From Micromonospora sp. NBC_01813 (GTDB lineage: Bacteria; Actinomycetota; Actinomycetes; Mycobacteriales; Micromonosporaceae), in the NCBI RefSeq assembly GCF_035917335.1, contig NZ_CP109067.1:1056501-1120500 (forward strand): a DNA stretch of 64,000 nucleotides, written 5' to 3'. Within the stretch, counting starts at the first letter, position 1, and every line of letters starts with the position of its first letter. This document shows positions 1 through 7,984 of this stretch, in pieces. The translations under genes and the position numbers were made by a program. The notes beneath the pieces were generated by a model. It ran no database searches. It saw only the letters and a list, made by a program, of their open reading frames with translations, and was not told the origin of the DNA.

Positions 1-1
1 C

Positions 2-682
2 GAGCAACGACGCACGCTCCTGGCGCTCGCGGAGGTCAGCAAAGTCAAGGGTTGGTTCCATCCCTACTCCGACATTCTGCCAACCAACTTCGACATATAC
101 ATCGGACTGGAACAAGCAGCGTCCGCGATCATCGCCTACGAATCCGAGCGAGTACACGGCCTCCTACAAACGGAGGACTACGCCCGAGAAATGCTACGCA
201 TCCCGGGAACCGACGGACGCATCCGGGACAACGCCGAGATCGAACGCCGCGTACAAGTCCGAATGAGACGACAACAGATTCTAACCCGAGACATCGAACC
301 GACACACATAGAATGGATCGTCGGCCAATCGGTCCTGCTGCGCCCCACCGCCTCCCCGGCAGTGATGGCCAAACAGCTCCTGCACATCATCACACTCAGC
401 GAGCTTCCCAACGTCTCGGTGTGCGTCGTCCCCTTCGAAGCGGGACTACACCAGGGAATCGTGACCGGGCCGTTCGCGATGCTACGGTTCGCCGACAACT
501 CCGAGCCACCGACCGTCTACGTGGATGGATTCATGGGACACCTGCTCGTCAACAAGCCGGCAGAGGTCGACCGATTCGAATCAGTCATCACCGCTATCCG
601 CAGCTGCGCCCTCAACAAAACCGCATCCAAGAAGATCATCCACCAAAGAGCCAAGGAGCTATCCGACTCCCGGGTCGCATGA
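2..682 (+). CDS. XRE-family regulator, DUF5753 domain (5' end cut by window)
   Basis: The frame is open from base 2 to a TGA at 680-682, giving 226 visible residues; the N-terminal helix-turn-helix should lie left of the window. The visible part is a DUF5753 ligand-type domain: a W-F-H-P-Y motif near residue 18, then 'HGLLQTEDYAR' at residues 52-62, the usual signature of the family. In streptomycetes and relatives such proteins are XRE regulators that are often paired with small DUF397 proteins; no DUF397 gene follows here. Codon choice (ATA, AGA, CGA) is more A-rich than in genes further right, which may mean the left end of the window was acquired. The 184 bp that follow hold no gene I can support. 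Role in the neighbouring peptide cluster is only inferred from position. Confidence 0.8.
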   Translation, partial: EQRRTLLALAEVSKVKGWFHPYSDILPTNFDIYIGLEQAASAIIAYESERVHGLLQTEDYAREMLRIPGTDGRIRDNAEIERRVQVRMRRQQILTRDIEPTHIEWIVGQSVLLRPTASPAVMAKQLLHIITLSELPNVSVCVVPFEAGLHQGIVTGPFAMLRFADNSEPPTVYVDGFMGHLLVNKPAEVDRFESVITAIRSCALNKTASKKIIHQRAKELSDSRVA

Positions 683-866
683 TTGAGGCGATTTGTTTTC
701 TCCGGCAGGCCCGTGCTGGCGTCGACGACAGCGGACTCGACCATTAGTATCGATTAACGTCTTGGATCCTCGATACCGCCAAAGTGGGCCGAACTTCCAA
801 CTGGATGAGGGATATCATGCAGGTGGATAGGGCATGTTCGGCAATCGATGTCGGTGACGCATTGGA

Positions 867-2192
867 TCACACAGCAAGAACCTCAGCCAACCATCGTGCG
901 GCTGGTGCCGAGCGCAGGTTAGCGGGGACGCTACGGTAGAGATCGACGGCGCGGCGGCGGGTAAGGCCTGTTTGGTAGCGGACTGGAATGTCTACGAGGG
1001 TTGCGACCGCAGCCTGACACGCGTCCAGGGTGTGGCCGTCGCGGTGTTGGCAGGTCGCCGCGTCGAGGCGCAGCAAGGTGCGGGTCAAGGTACTGGTAGG
1101 TGCGGAGAGGGCGAGTGCGTGAGCTTGGCTTTCTCGTGCGCGACGCGTCTCGCCGAGGGCAGTCATCGCGTGGGAGAGGTGGACGTGGTGCTTCTGCTCA
1201 CAGTGGCCGAACCAGGTGTCAGCGCGTTGGTCCTCGGGGAGCGTGTCGGCCAGGCGGTCGGCGTCGCGGAGTGCCGCCGTGGCTTCTTCGCGGCGACCGC
1301 TCAGTGCGTAGGCGCGGCCGGTGACGGCGGCGGCGAGAGCTGCGGCGGCGGTAGGAGTCGCTCCGGCTATGTGCCTGGCTTGTTCGGCGAACGCGGCTGC
1401 TGCTTCGGGTGCGCCGAAGTTCAGCGGGACCATGGCTTTGCGGGCGAGTATCCAGGCGTGTAGTTGCCTGTCGCCGGACTCCTGTGCGGAGCGGGCGGCG
1501 GTGGCGAACCAGGCGTTCGCCTCACGCTGGCTGCCGAGGTCGTGCAGGACGACGGCAGCCATGCCGCCGAGTTGGCCCATGATCCGAGTTAGTGCGGTGC
1601 GGGCGGCAGCGGGTTGAGGTCGCTGTAGCAGGGGAACCACGTCGCTGAAGTCGGCGATTAGGTCGGCTAGGACGTCGGTCGGCGCGCGGCCTCCGTAGCC
1701 GTAGCTGTGCTGTTCCGTGGTGGCTTCCAGCCGGGCGATGTCGGCGGGGCCGGCACCGGCCAAGGCGTTGTCGGCTTTGCCCAGCAGATCGGTGAGCTCG
1801 GTGAGTGGGGCGGCGGTCAATCCGGCAGCGAGGGCGGAGCGCAGTAGGTTTCGTCGATGCATGGATTCATCCTCCATCGCTGGGCGTGGTGTGACAGGGG
1901 CGTCACTCTCCCAGGATCGCGCGGCCAGGCCCATCATGGCACCGGGGATGCGTAACCCATCGGCGATGCGCTCGACGGTGTCGAATGCGGTGATCTGTGC
2001 TTCGCCCCGGGCGATCAGGCTGATCCGGTCGGCTTTCAAGCCGGTAGCGGCGGCGATCGCGTTCCAGCTCAGTCCAGCCTTCTTCGCGGCGGCGAAGACC
2101 GTGCTGAAGGTTCGGGCGCGTAGAGCCTGCACCACGACGGGGTCGTGAAGCAGTCGGCGGGGAAGCATTCGAGCTGACGCAGACGAGTCCAC
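867..2192 (-). CDS. XRE-family transcriptional regulator with TPR-like C-terminus
   Basis: The N-terminal 80 residues form a helix-turn-helix of the XRE type ('LSWNAIAAATGLKADRISLI' is the recognition region). The rest is Ala-rich and helical, like the TPR-type sensor domain of many actinobacterial regulators (about 441 residues in all). I chose the GTG at 2192 because GAGGAG sits four bases upstream; an in-frame TTG at 2204 and an ATG at 2168 are alternatives. The gene is divergent from the peptide precursor gene, with 162 bp between the starts, so it is the most likely local regulator of the RiPP-like cluster. A twin-arginine-like region following residue 100 ('MHRRNLLRSALAAGL') is often seen in this protein group and is not taken as a real export signal. 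The cognate ligand is unknown. Confidence 0.8.
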   Translation of the reverse strand: MDSSASARMLPRRLLHDPVVVQALRARTFSTVFAAAKKAGLSWNAIAAATGLKADRISLIARGEAQITAFDTVERIADGLRIPGAMMGLAARSWESDAPVTPRPAMEDESMHRRNLLRSALAAGLTAAPLTELTDLLGKADNALAGAGPADIARLEATTEQHSYGYGGRAPTDVLADLIADFSDVVPLLQRPQPAAARTALTRIMGQLGGMAAVVLHDLGSQREANAWFATAARSAQESGDRQLHAWILARKAMVPLNFGAPEAAAAFAEQARHIAGATPTAAAALAAAVTGRAYALSGRREEATAALRDADRLADTLPEDQRADTWFGHCEQKHHVHLSHAMTALGETRRARESQAHALALSAPTSTLTRTLLRLDAATCQHRDGHTLDACQAAVATLVDIPVRYQTGLTRRRAVDLYRSVPANLRSAPAARWLAEVLAV

Positions 2193-2340
2193 AGGGCTCC
2201 TCAAGGGCCGCGCAGGTCGATCGATGGACTATACCGCCGACAAGCCTTTGTGGGTGACCCCCCGTAGTGGTGCCCCCATCGTAGGGTTACGCGCTGTGGG
2301 TGGGGTGAGGTGTAGTGACTCTCGTCATTGCAAGCCTCGT

Positions 2341-2347
2341 AGGAAGG
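2341..2347 (+). promoter_or_regulatory. Ribosome binding site of the precursor peptide gene
   Basis: AGGAAGG lies seven bases before the ATG at 2355. It is the best support that the 57-codon reading frame is translated. Confidence 0.6.
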
Positions 2348-2354
2348 TAGATCG

Positions 2355-2528
2355 ATGATCCCCACCAGCACCACGGCCCCTGCGGCCAGCCCGACCCCCC
2401 GTGGCTCCGATCAGGTCCGGCAGTACGCCTCTGTGGCAGCGGCGACGCTCGCGCTGGGCTGCAAGACCTACTCGGGCACCGTCGCCCAGGGCAGCGGTGG
2501 CGTGCCCGCCGTGACGTCCGCGAGGTAG
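2355..2528 (+). CDS. Putative RiPP precursor peptide (57 aa)
   Basis: This short frame has a good ribosome binding site and ends at a TAG at 2526-2528. The peptide starts with a Thr/Ser/Pro/Ala-rich stretch (residues 1-16), has a charged bridge 'RGSDQVRQY' (16-24), a hydrophobic Ala/Leu segment (25-34) and then 'GCKTYSGT' (35-42) followed by a Gly/Ser/Val/Thr tail that ends in Arg57. It has a single Cys (36), a single Lys (37) and two Tyr (24, 39). A short peptide of this kind directly ahead of a SPASM radical SAM enzyme is the usual layout of RiPP loci, so I read residues 1 to about 30 as leader and the rest as core. Where the core begins, which residues are modified, and whether the tail is removed cannot be seen. 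It matches no precursor family that I recognise by sight. Confidence 0.7.
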   Translation: MIPTSTTAPAASPTPRGSDQVRQYASVAAATLALGCKTYSGTVAQGSGGVPAVTSAR

Positions 2529-2564
2529 ATCCACCCCGCTACAGCTCGGACATCGAATCGAGAT

Positions 2565-2601
2565 GGCTGCCGGCCCGCGAACCCCACGCGGGCCGGCAGC
2601 C
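2565..2601 (+). terminator. Hairpin between precursor and maturase genes (partial terminator/attenuator)
   Basis: A perfect 15-bp stem (2565-2579 pairs with 2587-2601) encloses a seven-base loop. No T-run follows. It sits between the precursor stop and the maturase start, where RiPP operons often use a leaky terminator or RNA-stabilising hairpin to make more precursor than enzyme. Confidence 0.65.
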
Positions 2602-2618
2602 CCAGCTTGGGAGGCCTG

Positions 2619-2771
2619 ATGACGTCATTTCCCCCTGTGCTGCGGTTGGCGGACATGCGGTTGCGGCACGAGCACTTCGGCGCCCTCGCGTGGACTACCA
2701 CCCAGCCCCGCCGCTTCTGGAGTTGCCGAGCGCGGCTGCCATGGTCGCGCTGCTGGCCCGCGAGCCGTTGA
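2619..2771 (+). other. Frame-shifted 5' end of the SPASM maturase gene
   Basis: An ATG at 2619 has a strong site (GGGAGG, 2609-2614) five bases upstream and begins a 50-codon frame that stops at 2769-2771. Its residues 13-25 read 'MRLRHEHFGALAW', which looks like the first strand of SPASM peptide maturases. The conserved enzyme, however, continues in the next frame from about 2690. Adding one base at about 2691-2693 (a G in the TGG) would join them smoothly as 'GALAW' then 'DYHPAPPLLEL'. This is either a real frameshift mutation or a sequence error. Confidence 0.6.
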
Positions 2772-3847
2772 CCCCGCAGTTCCCGCCGCAGGCACAGACC
2801 GCGCTCGCCGACCGTTTCGGCCTTGACCAGTCCCGGTGGACCACGACCGTCGGTGAACTCCACTCCGCGGGCGTCCTTACCTCCGCCGCCGGCTTGCTGG
2901 CCGAGCCGGTGACCGAGGCACGGGTTCATGCGGTAGCCGATGAGACCCAGGCGGCGCGGCCGACGTCTCCGGTGCTCAAGCCGTTCTGGGTCCATCTACA
3001 ACCATTCACGATTTGTAACCAAACGTGCCTGCACTGCTACTGCTCCGGCGGTCCGAAAGCGGACCCGTTCCTGCTGTCTCTAGACCAGTGGCACGAGATC
3101 ATTCGCCGGCTCGACGACTACGGCGTGCTGGACATCTACATCACCGGCGGCGAGAGCTTGCTCCTGCCCGGATTCTTCGACCTGGCCGCCGACATCATCA
3201 GCCGAGGGTTGGGCTTCGGGGTGTCGACCAACGCCACCGTGCTCGGCGGCGACCGGCTGGAGCGGCTCCGCGAGTTGGGGGCGTCCCCGGTACAGGTGTC
3301 GCTGGACGGTGGGCAGGCCGCGACGCACGAGATGATCCGCAACGCGCCCGGCTCCTGGGACAAGACCCTCGCAGGGATCCGTGCGATCGGCGGGTTCACC
3401 GAGGTCGTCATCAACACGGTGGTCAACCACATCAACCTGCGGGAGTTGGAACAGGTCGTTCAGGTCGGGCTTGGCGGCGGCGTGCGCCGGTTCAAGTTCT
3501 TCCCGCAGAAGCCGGTAGGACGGTCCAACGCGGCGGTGACCTTGGACGACGCCACGATCCTGACCGTACTCCTACCGGAATGCCGGCGGCTGGCTGAAGC
3601 GTATGACGTCGAGATCGAGACGATCAGCCCCACCGAGGGGTGCGGCAGCGGCAGCATCGGCTTCGCCGTCGACCAACGCGGTGACGCCTACCCGTGCATC
3701 TTCGGGGTGGAAAACCGGTCCCTGCGGGCCGGCAACCTCCTGACCGACGATCTGGAGACGATGTGGTTCGGCTCGGCGGTGTGGGAGCAGTTCCGCGGTG
3801 AACCGAGCACCCCCTGCCGGCGCTGCGAGTCGTCATGCCCGCGGTGA
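2690..3847 (+). CDS. Radical SAM/SPASM peptide maturase (N-terminus apparently frameshifted)
   Basis: The protein has the radical SAM cluster motif C109-x3-C113-x2-C116 ('CNQTCLHC') followed by the usual 'ITGGE' strand, and a C-terminal SPASM/twitch region with Cys in 'GCGSG', 'YPCIFG' and 'CRRCESSC' for auxiliary Fe-S clusters. Enzymes of this group use S-adenosylmethionine to install C-C, C-S or C-O crosslinks or epimers in precursor peptides in the cytoplasm; the adjacent small peptide is the obvious substrate. From the GTG at 2690 it has 385 residues, but the better ribosome binding site lies at the ATG 2619 in another frame, so about 24 N-terminal residues are probably lost or hidden by an indel. 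The stop overlaps the next start by 13 bases, so the two radical SAM genes are translationally coupled. Confidence 0.8.
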   Translation: MDYHPAPPLLELPSAAAMVALLAREPLTPQFPPQAQTALADRFGLDQSRWTTTVGELHSAGVLTSAAGLLAEPVTEARVHAVADETQAARPTSPVLKPFWVHLQPFTICNQTCLHCYCSGGPKADPFLLSLDQWHEIIRRLDDYGVLDIYITGGESLLLPGFFDLAADIISRGLGFGVSTNATVLGGDRLERLRELGASPVQVSLDGGQAATHEMIRNAPGSWDKTLAGIRAIGGFTEVVINTVVNHINLRELEQVVQVGLGGGVRRFKFFPQKPVGRSNAAVTLDDATILTVLLPECRRLAEAYDVEIETISPTEGCGSGSIGFAVDQRGDAYPCIFGVENRSLRAGNLLTDDLETMWFGSAVWEQFRGEPSTPCRRCESSCPR

Positions 3848-4881
3848 CTGATTCGAGCCGTCCGAGGGTACTCGTGTGGGCACCGACTCTGTACGAGTCC
3901 GGATTCAAACAGCGCCACGTCGACGGAGACGCCCTCGCGGTACAGGCGTCCCTACGCGCCGCCGACTACGACAGCGTCCTGCTGGACGCCTACTACAAGG
4001 GCAGACTCGCCGCGACGCTCGCCGACACCCTCGCTGATGCCGCCGGCATCACCGGCTTCGACGTGCTTGTGGTGCACCTGTTCACCTCTGACGCGTACGG
4101 GCCCCGGCTGCGTCGCATCGCCGACGAGCTGGTGGCCGCACGGCTGCGGCACCCCCGGTTAACTGTCATCGGTTTCGGCCCCTTGGCGGTGTCAGCCGCA
4201 GGCGAGCTGATGGCGCACGGGGCGGTCGACCACGTCGTGGCCGGTCCTGCCAGCGCGACGCATAGCCCGTTCGTCGCGAAGCTCCTCGCGCACCTGTATG
4301 CGCACCTGGCGACGTACACGTCGCTGCGGTCTCTCACCGCCGAGGATCTGCCGTACGGCCCCGACGCGGTGGTGTCGGTGGCGGCCAGCCGAGGCTGCCG
4401 ATCCCGCTGTACGTTCTGCGCCTACAACGCCGATCTGCCCGGCGGCGGTTGGCGGGACCTGCCGATGGCCCCGGTAGTGGCCGACGTCGTCCACCTGCAC
4501 AAGATGACCGGTGCGACGGCCTTCGCGTTCAGCGACTCCGACTTCGGTGGCACTCGCAGCGAATGCGCACGCCGTGCCGTCGAACTACGCGACGGCCTGC
4601 GAGTCGCCGGCCTTACCGGCAGGCTCACGCTCGCGATCAGCGTACGCGCGGAAACCCTCGACCCCGCCACGGTCGGCGTCCTGGCCGACGCCGGGGTACG
4701 CAGCATGCTCATCGGCGTGGAGTCGTTCAACCCAGACACCCTGCGCCGGATCTACGGCAAACGTCAGGATCTGCTCCACCTACGGAAGGTGGTCGCCGCC
4801 GCAGACGATGCCGGGGTGACGACGGTCGCCAGCTACATCCTGTGGCATCCCTGGCAAACCCTCGACGGGCTCCGCGACGAA

Positions 4882-4885
4882 CTAG
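4882..4885. repeat. Target-site duplication, left copy (CTAG)
   Basis: CTAG immediately precedes the left inverted repeat. The same four bases follow the right inverted repeat at 5908-5911. The target is palindromic. Confidence 0.75.
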
Positions 4886-5907
4886 ATGATCGATTCCAAG
4901 GGGTCAGTGGTCGAACGCGGTCAGGGATCGCAGGATCGGTTGGCCGGTGTGCCAGTTGTGCCAGATCGCGGCGGTCAGAGCGAGGACGCGTTGCATGATC
5001 CGGACGGCGACGCCGGTGATGGTCCGGCCGCCGTGTTGTTCGAGGTCGAGTTGGCCTTTGAAGGTCTGGTTGACTGATTCGATGGTCTGCCGGACGGCGC
5101 GTAGCAGGCCGCGGCCGGGTCGTGAGGGCTCGGTGCGGTACGCGGGTCGTACGACGGTGACGCCGTTGTCGTTGAGCCAGGTTTCGGTGTCGCGGTCGCG
5201 GTAGCCCTTGTCCACGACCAGGATCACCCCGTCGGGGTGGTGGAACATGCCGGGTTGCAGGGTGACCAGGTCGACGAGGACTTCACGTTCGTCGGTCTTG
5301 GCGTTGGTGAGGGCGAACGCGACCGGCAGTCCGTGGACCGTGGTGACCAGGTGCAGGCGCAGTCCCCAGAACAGTCGTGAGTGGGAGGCGCAGTAGCCGT
5401 AGCCGGCCCAGCCGGCCAGGTCGGACCGTTGCACCGTCTCGCGGGACGTGCCGCACGGCACGGGTGTGGAGTCGGCGATCCGGATCGGGTGCCGCCACAG
5501 GTCGGTGTCGGTGGCCAGCGCCGCGATGAAGTGGGCCAGTTGGGTGGTCAGCGCTCGTAGCCGCTTGTTGTAGCCGGGCTGTTTGGGCAGGTGGGGGAAC
5601 AGATGGATGATGGATTTGTGGGCGTAGCGGATCCAGCGGGTCTCGTTGTGGTAGCCGAGTAGTGCCTGCATCACTGACACCGTGATGAGTTCGGCGTCGG
5701 TGATCCGGGCGGTGATGCCGACCGCTGGACGCCACCGGTTGAGGTGTGGGGACGCCTTCAGTTCGTCGTCGATCCTGACGTACAGTGCGGTCGCGAGGGT
5801 GTCCAGATCGACGTGCACGTGGCCTCCATGGTCTCGCTGCCTAGGCAACGTTGATCATGGATGCCCTCGCGTCTGCTTGCTACCCCGTATCCCTTGGAAT
5901 CGATCAT
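4886..5907 (-). mobile_element. IS982-family insertion sequence, 1022 bp
   Basis: Perfect 17-bp terminal inverted repeats (4886-4902, starting ATGATCGATTCC; complement at 5891-5907) bound one transposase gene. CTAG target duplications lie on both sides. Size, single reading frame and transposase type fit the IS982 family. Exact ends are fixed by the restored reading frame of the host gene after removal. The element is complete, so it may still be mobile. Confidence 0.85.
4904..5818 (-). CDS. IS982-family DDE transposase
   Basis: The 304-residue protein starts with 'DLDTLATALYVRIDDEL', the typical opening of IS982 transposases, and carries 'SGYNKRLR'-type ('PGYNKRLRAL') and 'GYCASHSRLFWGLRLHL' motifs. 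Candidate catalytic acids lie in 'IADSTPVPC', 'LVVDKGYRDRD' and 'QTIESVNQ' (DDE). I chose the GTG at 5818 because GGAGG precedes it; a TTG at 5848 is also in frame. Length is normal for the family and there are no stops or shifts, so it looks intact. It runs antisense to the radical SAM gene it disrupts. It has no part in the peptide pathway. Confidence 0.85.
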   Translation of the reverse strand: MHVDLDTLATALYVRIDDELKASPHLNRWRPAVGITARITDAELITVSVMQALLGYHNETRWIRYAHKSIIHLFPHLPKQPGYNKRLRALTTQLAHFIAALATDTDLWRHPIRIADSTPVPCGTSRETVQRSDLAGWAGYGYCASHSRLFWGLRLHLVTTVHGLPVAFALTNAKTDEREVLVDLVTLQPGMFHHPDGVILVVDKGYRDRDTETWLNDNGVTVVRPAYRTEPSRPGRGLLRAVRQTIESVNQTFKGQLDLEQHGGRTITGVAVRIMQRVLALTAAIWHNWHTGQPILRSLTAFDH

Positions 5908-5911
5908 CTAG
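5908..5911. repeat. Target-site duplication, right copy (CTAG)
   Basis: Second copy of the four-base duplication; joining it to the left flank gives an unbroken reading frame in the interrupted radical SAM gene. Confidence 0.75.
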
Positions 5912-6238
5912 ACGCCCTGGACCACTTCGGTCGGCACCGAATCCCGCACTTCATGGCCCGTAGCCGATTGGAGGTCATCCCCGGCACCATCATCGAACGG
6001 CAGATCGCCACCGACGGGCTGCTCGTCACCGCGCCCTTCCACCGCGCCTTCACCATCGCGGATCCGGCCGCCGCCGCCGTCAACCATGAACTCACCAACT
6101 GGTACTCCACGACCGCAGCGCCGGTGCTCGCCGGCCTGCACGAAGCGGAGCCCGGCAGTCTGAATCAGCTCGCCGAACTCAAGATCGCCGAGTGGGCCTG
6201 GCTCACCAACGCTGTCACCAACAGAGAGGCCGCCGGCC

Positions 6239-7984
6239 ATGGGTGATCTGCTGCTGGGTGTCCACGGCGGAGCCAACGCCACCGCAGCCATCGCCGTCAA
6301 CGGGCACCTCGCCCACTGCGTGCAGGAGGAGCGGCTGACCGGGATCAAGGGATACATGGGCTTTCCACACCACGCCGTCGCCGCCTGCCTACACGAGGTC
6401 GGCGCCGATCCCTCCGACATCACCGAAGTTGTATACGGCAGCCGTTCCGGACCCGTCGACCACTGTCCCCGAGACGAATGGCTACACCGACTCGCCGGCT
6501 TCCACCAGCAGCCGCAGCCGGCCACGACAGACACGGAGGCGGCCCTGGTAGCCGCCACAGCCGGCGCGCTACCGCAGCGAGTTACGGCCATGCTGCACCA
6601 CGGCGGCATCACCGCAGCCCGGATCACTTACGTCGACCACCACACCGCCCACGCCGCCGCCGCATACTACGGACTACGCACCGACCCCGACCGCCCCTAC
6701 CTCGTGCTGACCTGCGACGGATTCGGTGACGGTGCCTGCGCGACCGTCTCCACCTGGACAGCCGGCCAGCGCACCGAGATCGCGCGCACCGACATGCGCA
6801 ACTCGCTCGGCCTGCTGTGGTTCTGGTTCACCCATGCCGCCGGGTTCACGCCCCACGAGGACGAGTACAAATTGATGGGCATGGCCCCATACGCCCGTCC
6901 CTCCCGGGCCCGGGAGGTGGCAGACATCCTGCACGGGTACCTCAGCCTGGACCCCAGCGGCCTGCACCTGCGCCGGACCACAGCACTCAGCATCGAACGC
7001 GCCTGGCCCGACATCGAGCAACGACTACGCGGCCGGCGATTCGACGACCAGTTCGCAGGCCTACAACTGTTCACGGAAGACTTGCTCACCCGATGGGCCC
7101 GCAACGCCGTCACCGCCACCGGCGTCCGAAACGTCCTCGTCGGCGGCGGCGTGTTCATGAACATCAAGGTCAACCAGCGCATCGCAGGCCTGGACTGCGT
7201 GGACACCTTCGCCGCGTTCCCATCCTGTGGGGACGAAAGTCTCCCGATTGGGGCCCTGTACCACCACCTCGCCGTGGTACAGGGCCACCGGGCCATTGGG
7301 CCGCTATCCGACTGCTACCTCGGGGACGACATCACTCCCGACGAAGCACGCCACGCGGTAGCCGGCACCGGCCTCTACCTACACGAGCCCGACCACATCG
7401 ACGACGTCCTTGCCAAGCTACTGGCCGACGGGAGAATCGTCGCGCGCTGCGCCGGTCGCATGGAATACGGTGCCCGAGCCCTCGGCAACCGGTCCATCCT
7501 CGCGAATCCGGCCGACGCCGACGCGCCACGACGCCTGAACCAACTCATCAAGCAACGAGACTTCTGGATGCCGTTCGCGCCCGCGATCCTCAACAGCCAC
7601 CAGCACCGCTACATCCGCAACCCCGACCAGCTGCGCAGCCCCTACATGATGCTCGGCTTCGACATCCAACCCGATGCGGCCACCGACATGATCGCCGCGA
7701 TTCACCCCGCCGACCTGAGCTGTCGGCCTCAGATCGTCGACGACGACAGTCCCACCGGGCTCGCCGCGATCCTGCACGCCTACCATGCCCGCACAGGCAG
7801 AGCCGCGCTGCTCAATACGAGCCTGAACCTGCACGGCCGACCCATCGCCCGCACCGCAGCAGACGCCGTCGATGTGCTCCTAAACTCCGACCTGGCGTAC
7901 CTCCAGCTCGGCCCCTACCTCGTCACGAAGCACGCACCGACATATCAAGGCTCATCGCAATATCCACCGCTTGATCAGGGGTGA
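6239..7984 (+). CDS. O-carbamoyltransferase, NodU/CmcH/TobZ family
   Basis: This 581-residue protein has both parts of the family: an N-terminal Kae1/YrdC-linked ASKHA-type domain with the iron-binding set H134-H135-x2-H138 ('DHHTAHAAA') and 'DGFGDG', and a C-terminal part with 'EYGARALGNRSILA' and 'LNTSLNLHGRPIA'. Known members move a carbamoyl group from carbamoyl phosphate via carbamoyl-AMP onto a hydroxyl of a sugar or antibiotic. In this operon the acceptor could be a Ser, Thr or Tyr hydroxyl of the modified peptide, or a hydroxyl made by the radical SAM enzymes; that is inference. The ATG at 6239 overlaps the preceding gene by eight bases. The 3' end overlaps the convergent pentapeptide gene by 62 bases. 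Confidence 0.88.
   Translation: MGDLLLGVHGGANATAAIAVNGHLAHCVQEERLTGIKGYMGFPHHAVAACLHEVGADPSDITEVVYGSRSGPVDHCPRDEWLHRLAGFHQQPQPATTDTEAALVAATAGALPQRVTAMLHHGGITAARITYVDHHTAHAAAAYYGLRTDPDRPYLVLTCDGFGDGACATVSTWTAGQRTEIARTDMRNSLGLLWFWFTHAAGFTPHEDEYKLMGMAPYARPSRAREVADILHGYLSLDPSGLHLRRTTALSIERAWPDIEQRLRGRRFDDQFAGLQLFTEDLLTRWARNAVTATGVRNVLVGGGVFMNIKVNQRIAGLDCVDTFAAFPSCGDESLPIGALYHHLAVVQGHRAIGPLSDCYLGDDITPDEARHAVAGTGLYLHEPDHIDDVLAKLLADGRIVARCAGRMEYGARALGNRSILANPADADAPRRLNQLIKQRDFWMPFAPAILNSHQHRYIRNPDQLRSPYMMLGFDIQPDAATDMIAAIHPADLSCRPQIVDDDSPTGLAAILHAYHARTGRAALLNTSLNLHGRPIARTAADAVDVLLNSDLAYLQLGPYLVTKHAPTYQGSSQYPPLDQG

Larger units (their letters stand above)
3835..6246 (+). pseudogene. B12-binding-type radical SAM enzyme interrupted by an IS982-family element
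   Basis: The 5' part (3835-4885) encodes an N-terminal Rossmann-like, cobalamin-binding-type domain (residues 10-160) and a radical SAM core with C188-x3-C192-x2-C195 ('CRSRCTFC'). It breaks inside 'LRDEL' at 4882-4885, where the IS is inserted; read through, the frame runs into IS sequence and stops at 4998. The 3' part resumes at 5908-5911 and ends at 6246. Deleting the IS and one CTAG copy restores a single 461-residue protein in frame. Intact relatives of this architecture are often methyltransferases or other oxidoreductases acting on peptides, lipids or small molecules; here a tailoring step on the peptide product is likely. The missing C-terminal ~110 residues make the present allele probably inactive. 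Its end overlaps the carbamoyltransferase start by eight bases. Confidence 0.8.

Noticed and set aside
683-866. Possible DUF397 partner after the DUF5753 gene
   Set aside because: No frame in this gap has a start, length and motif that fit a DUF397 protein.
2325-2534. A 69-codon frame on the minus strand over the precursor gene
   Set aside because: Arg/Gly-rich shadow without ribosome binding site; the plus-strand frame has AGGAAGG and fits the operon.
4882-4902. A 21-bp inverted repeat that includes CTAG as part of the IS end
   Set aside because: CTAG is palindromic and would match anyway; the host frame is restored only if it counts as target duplication.
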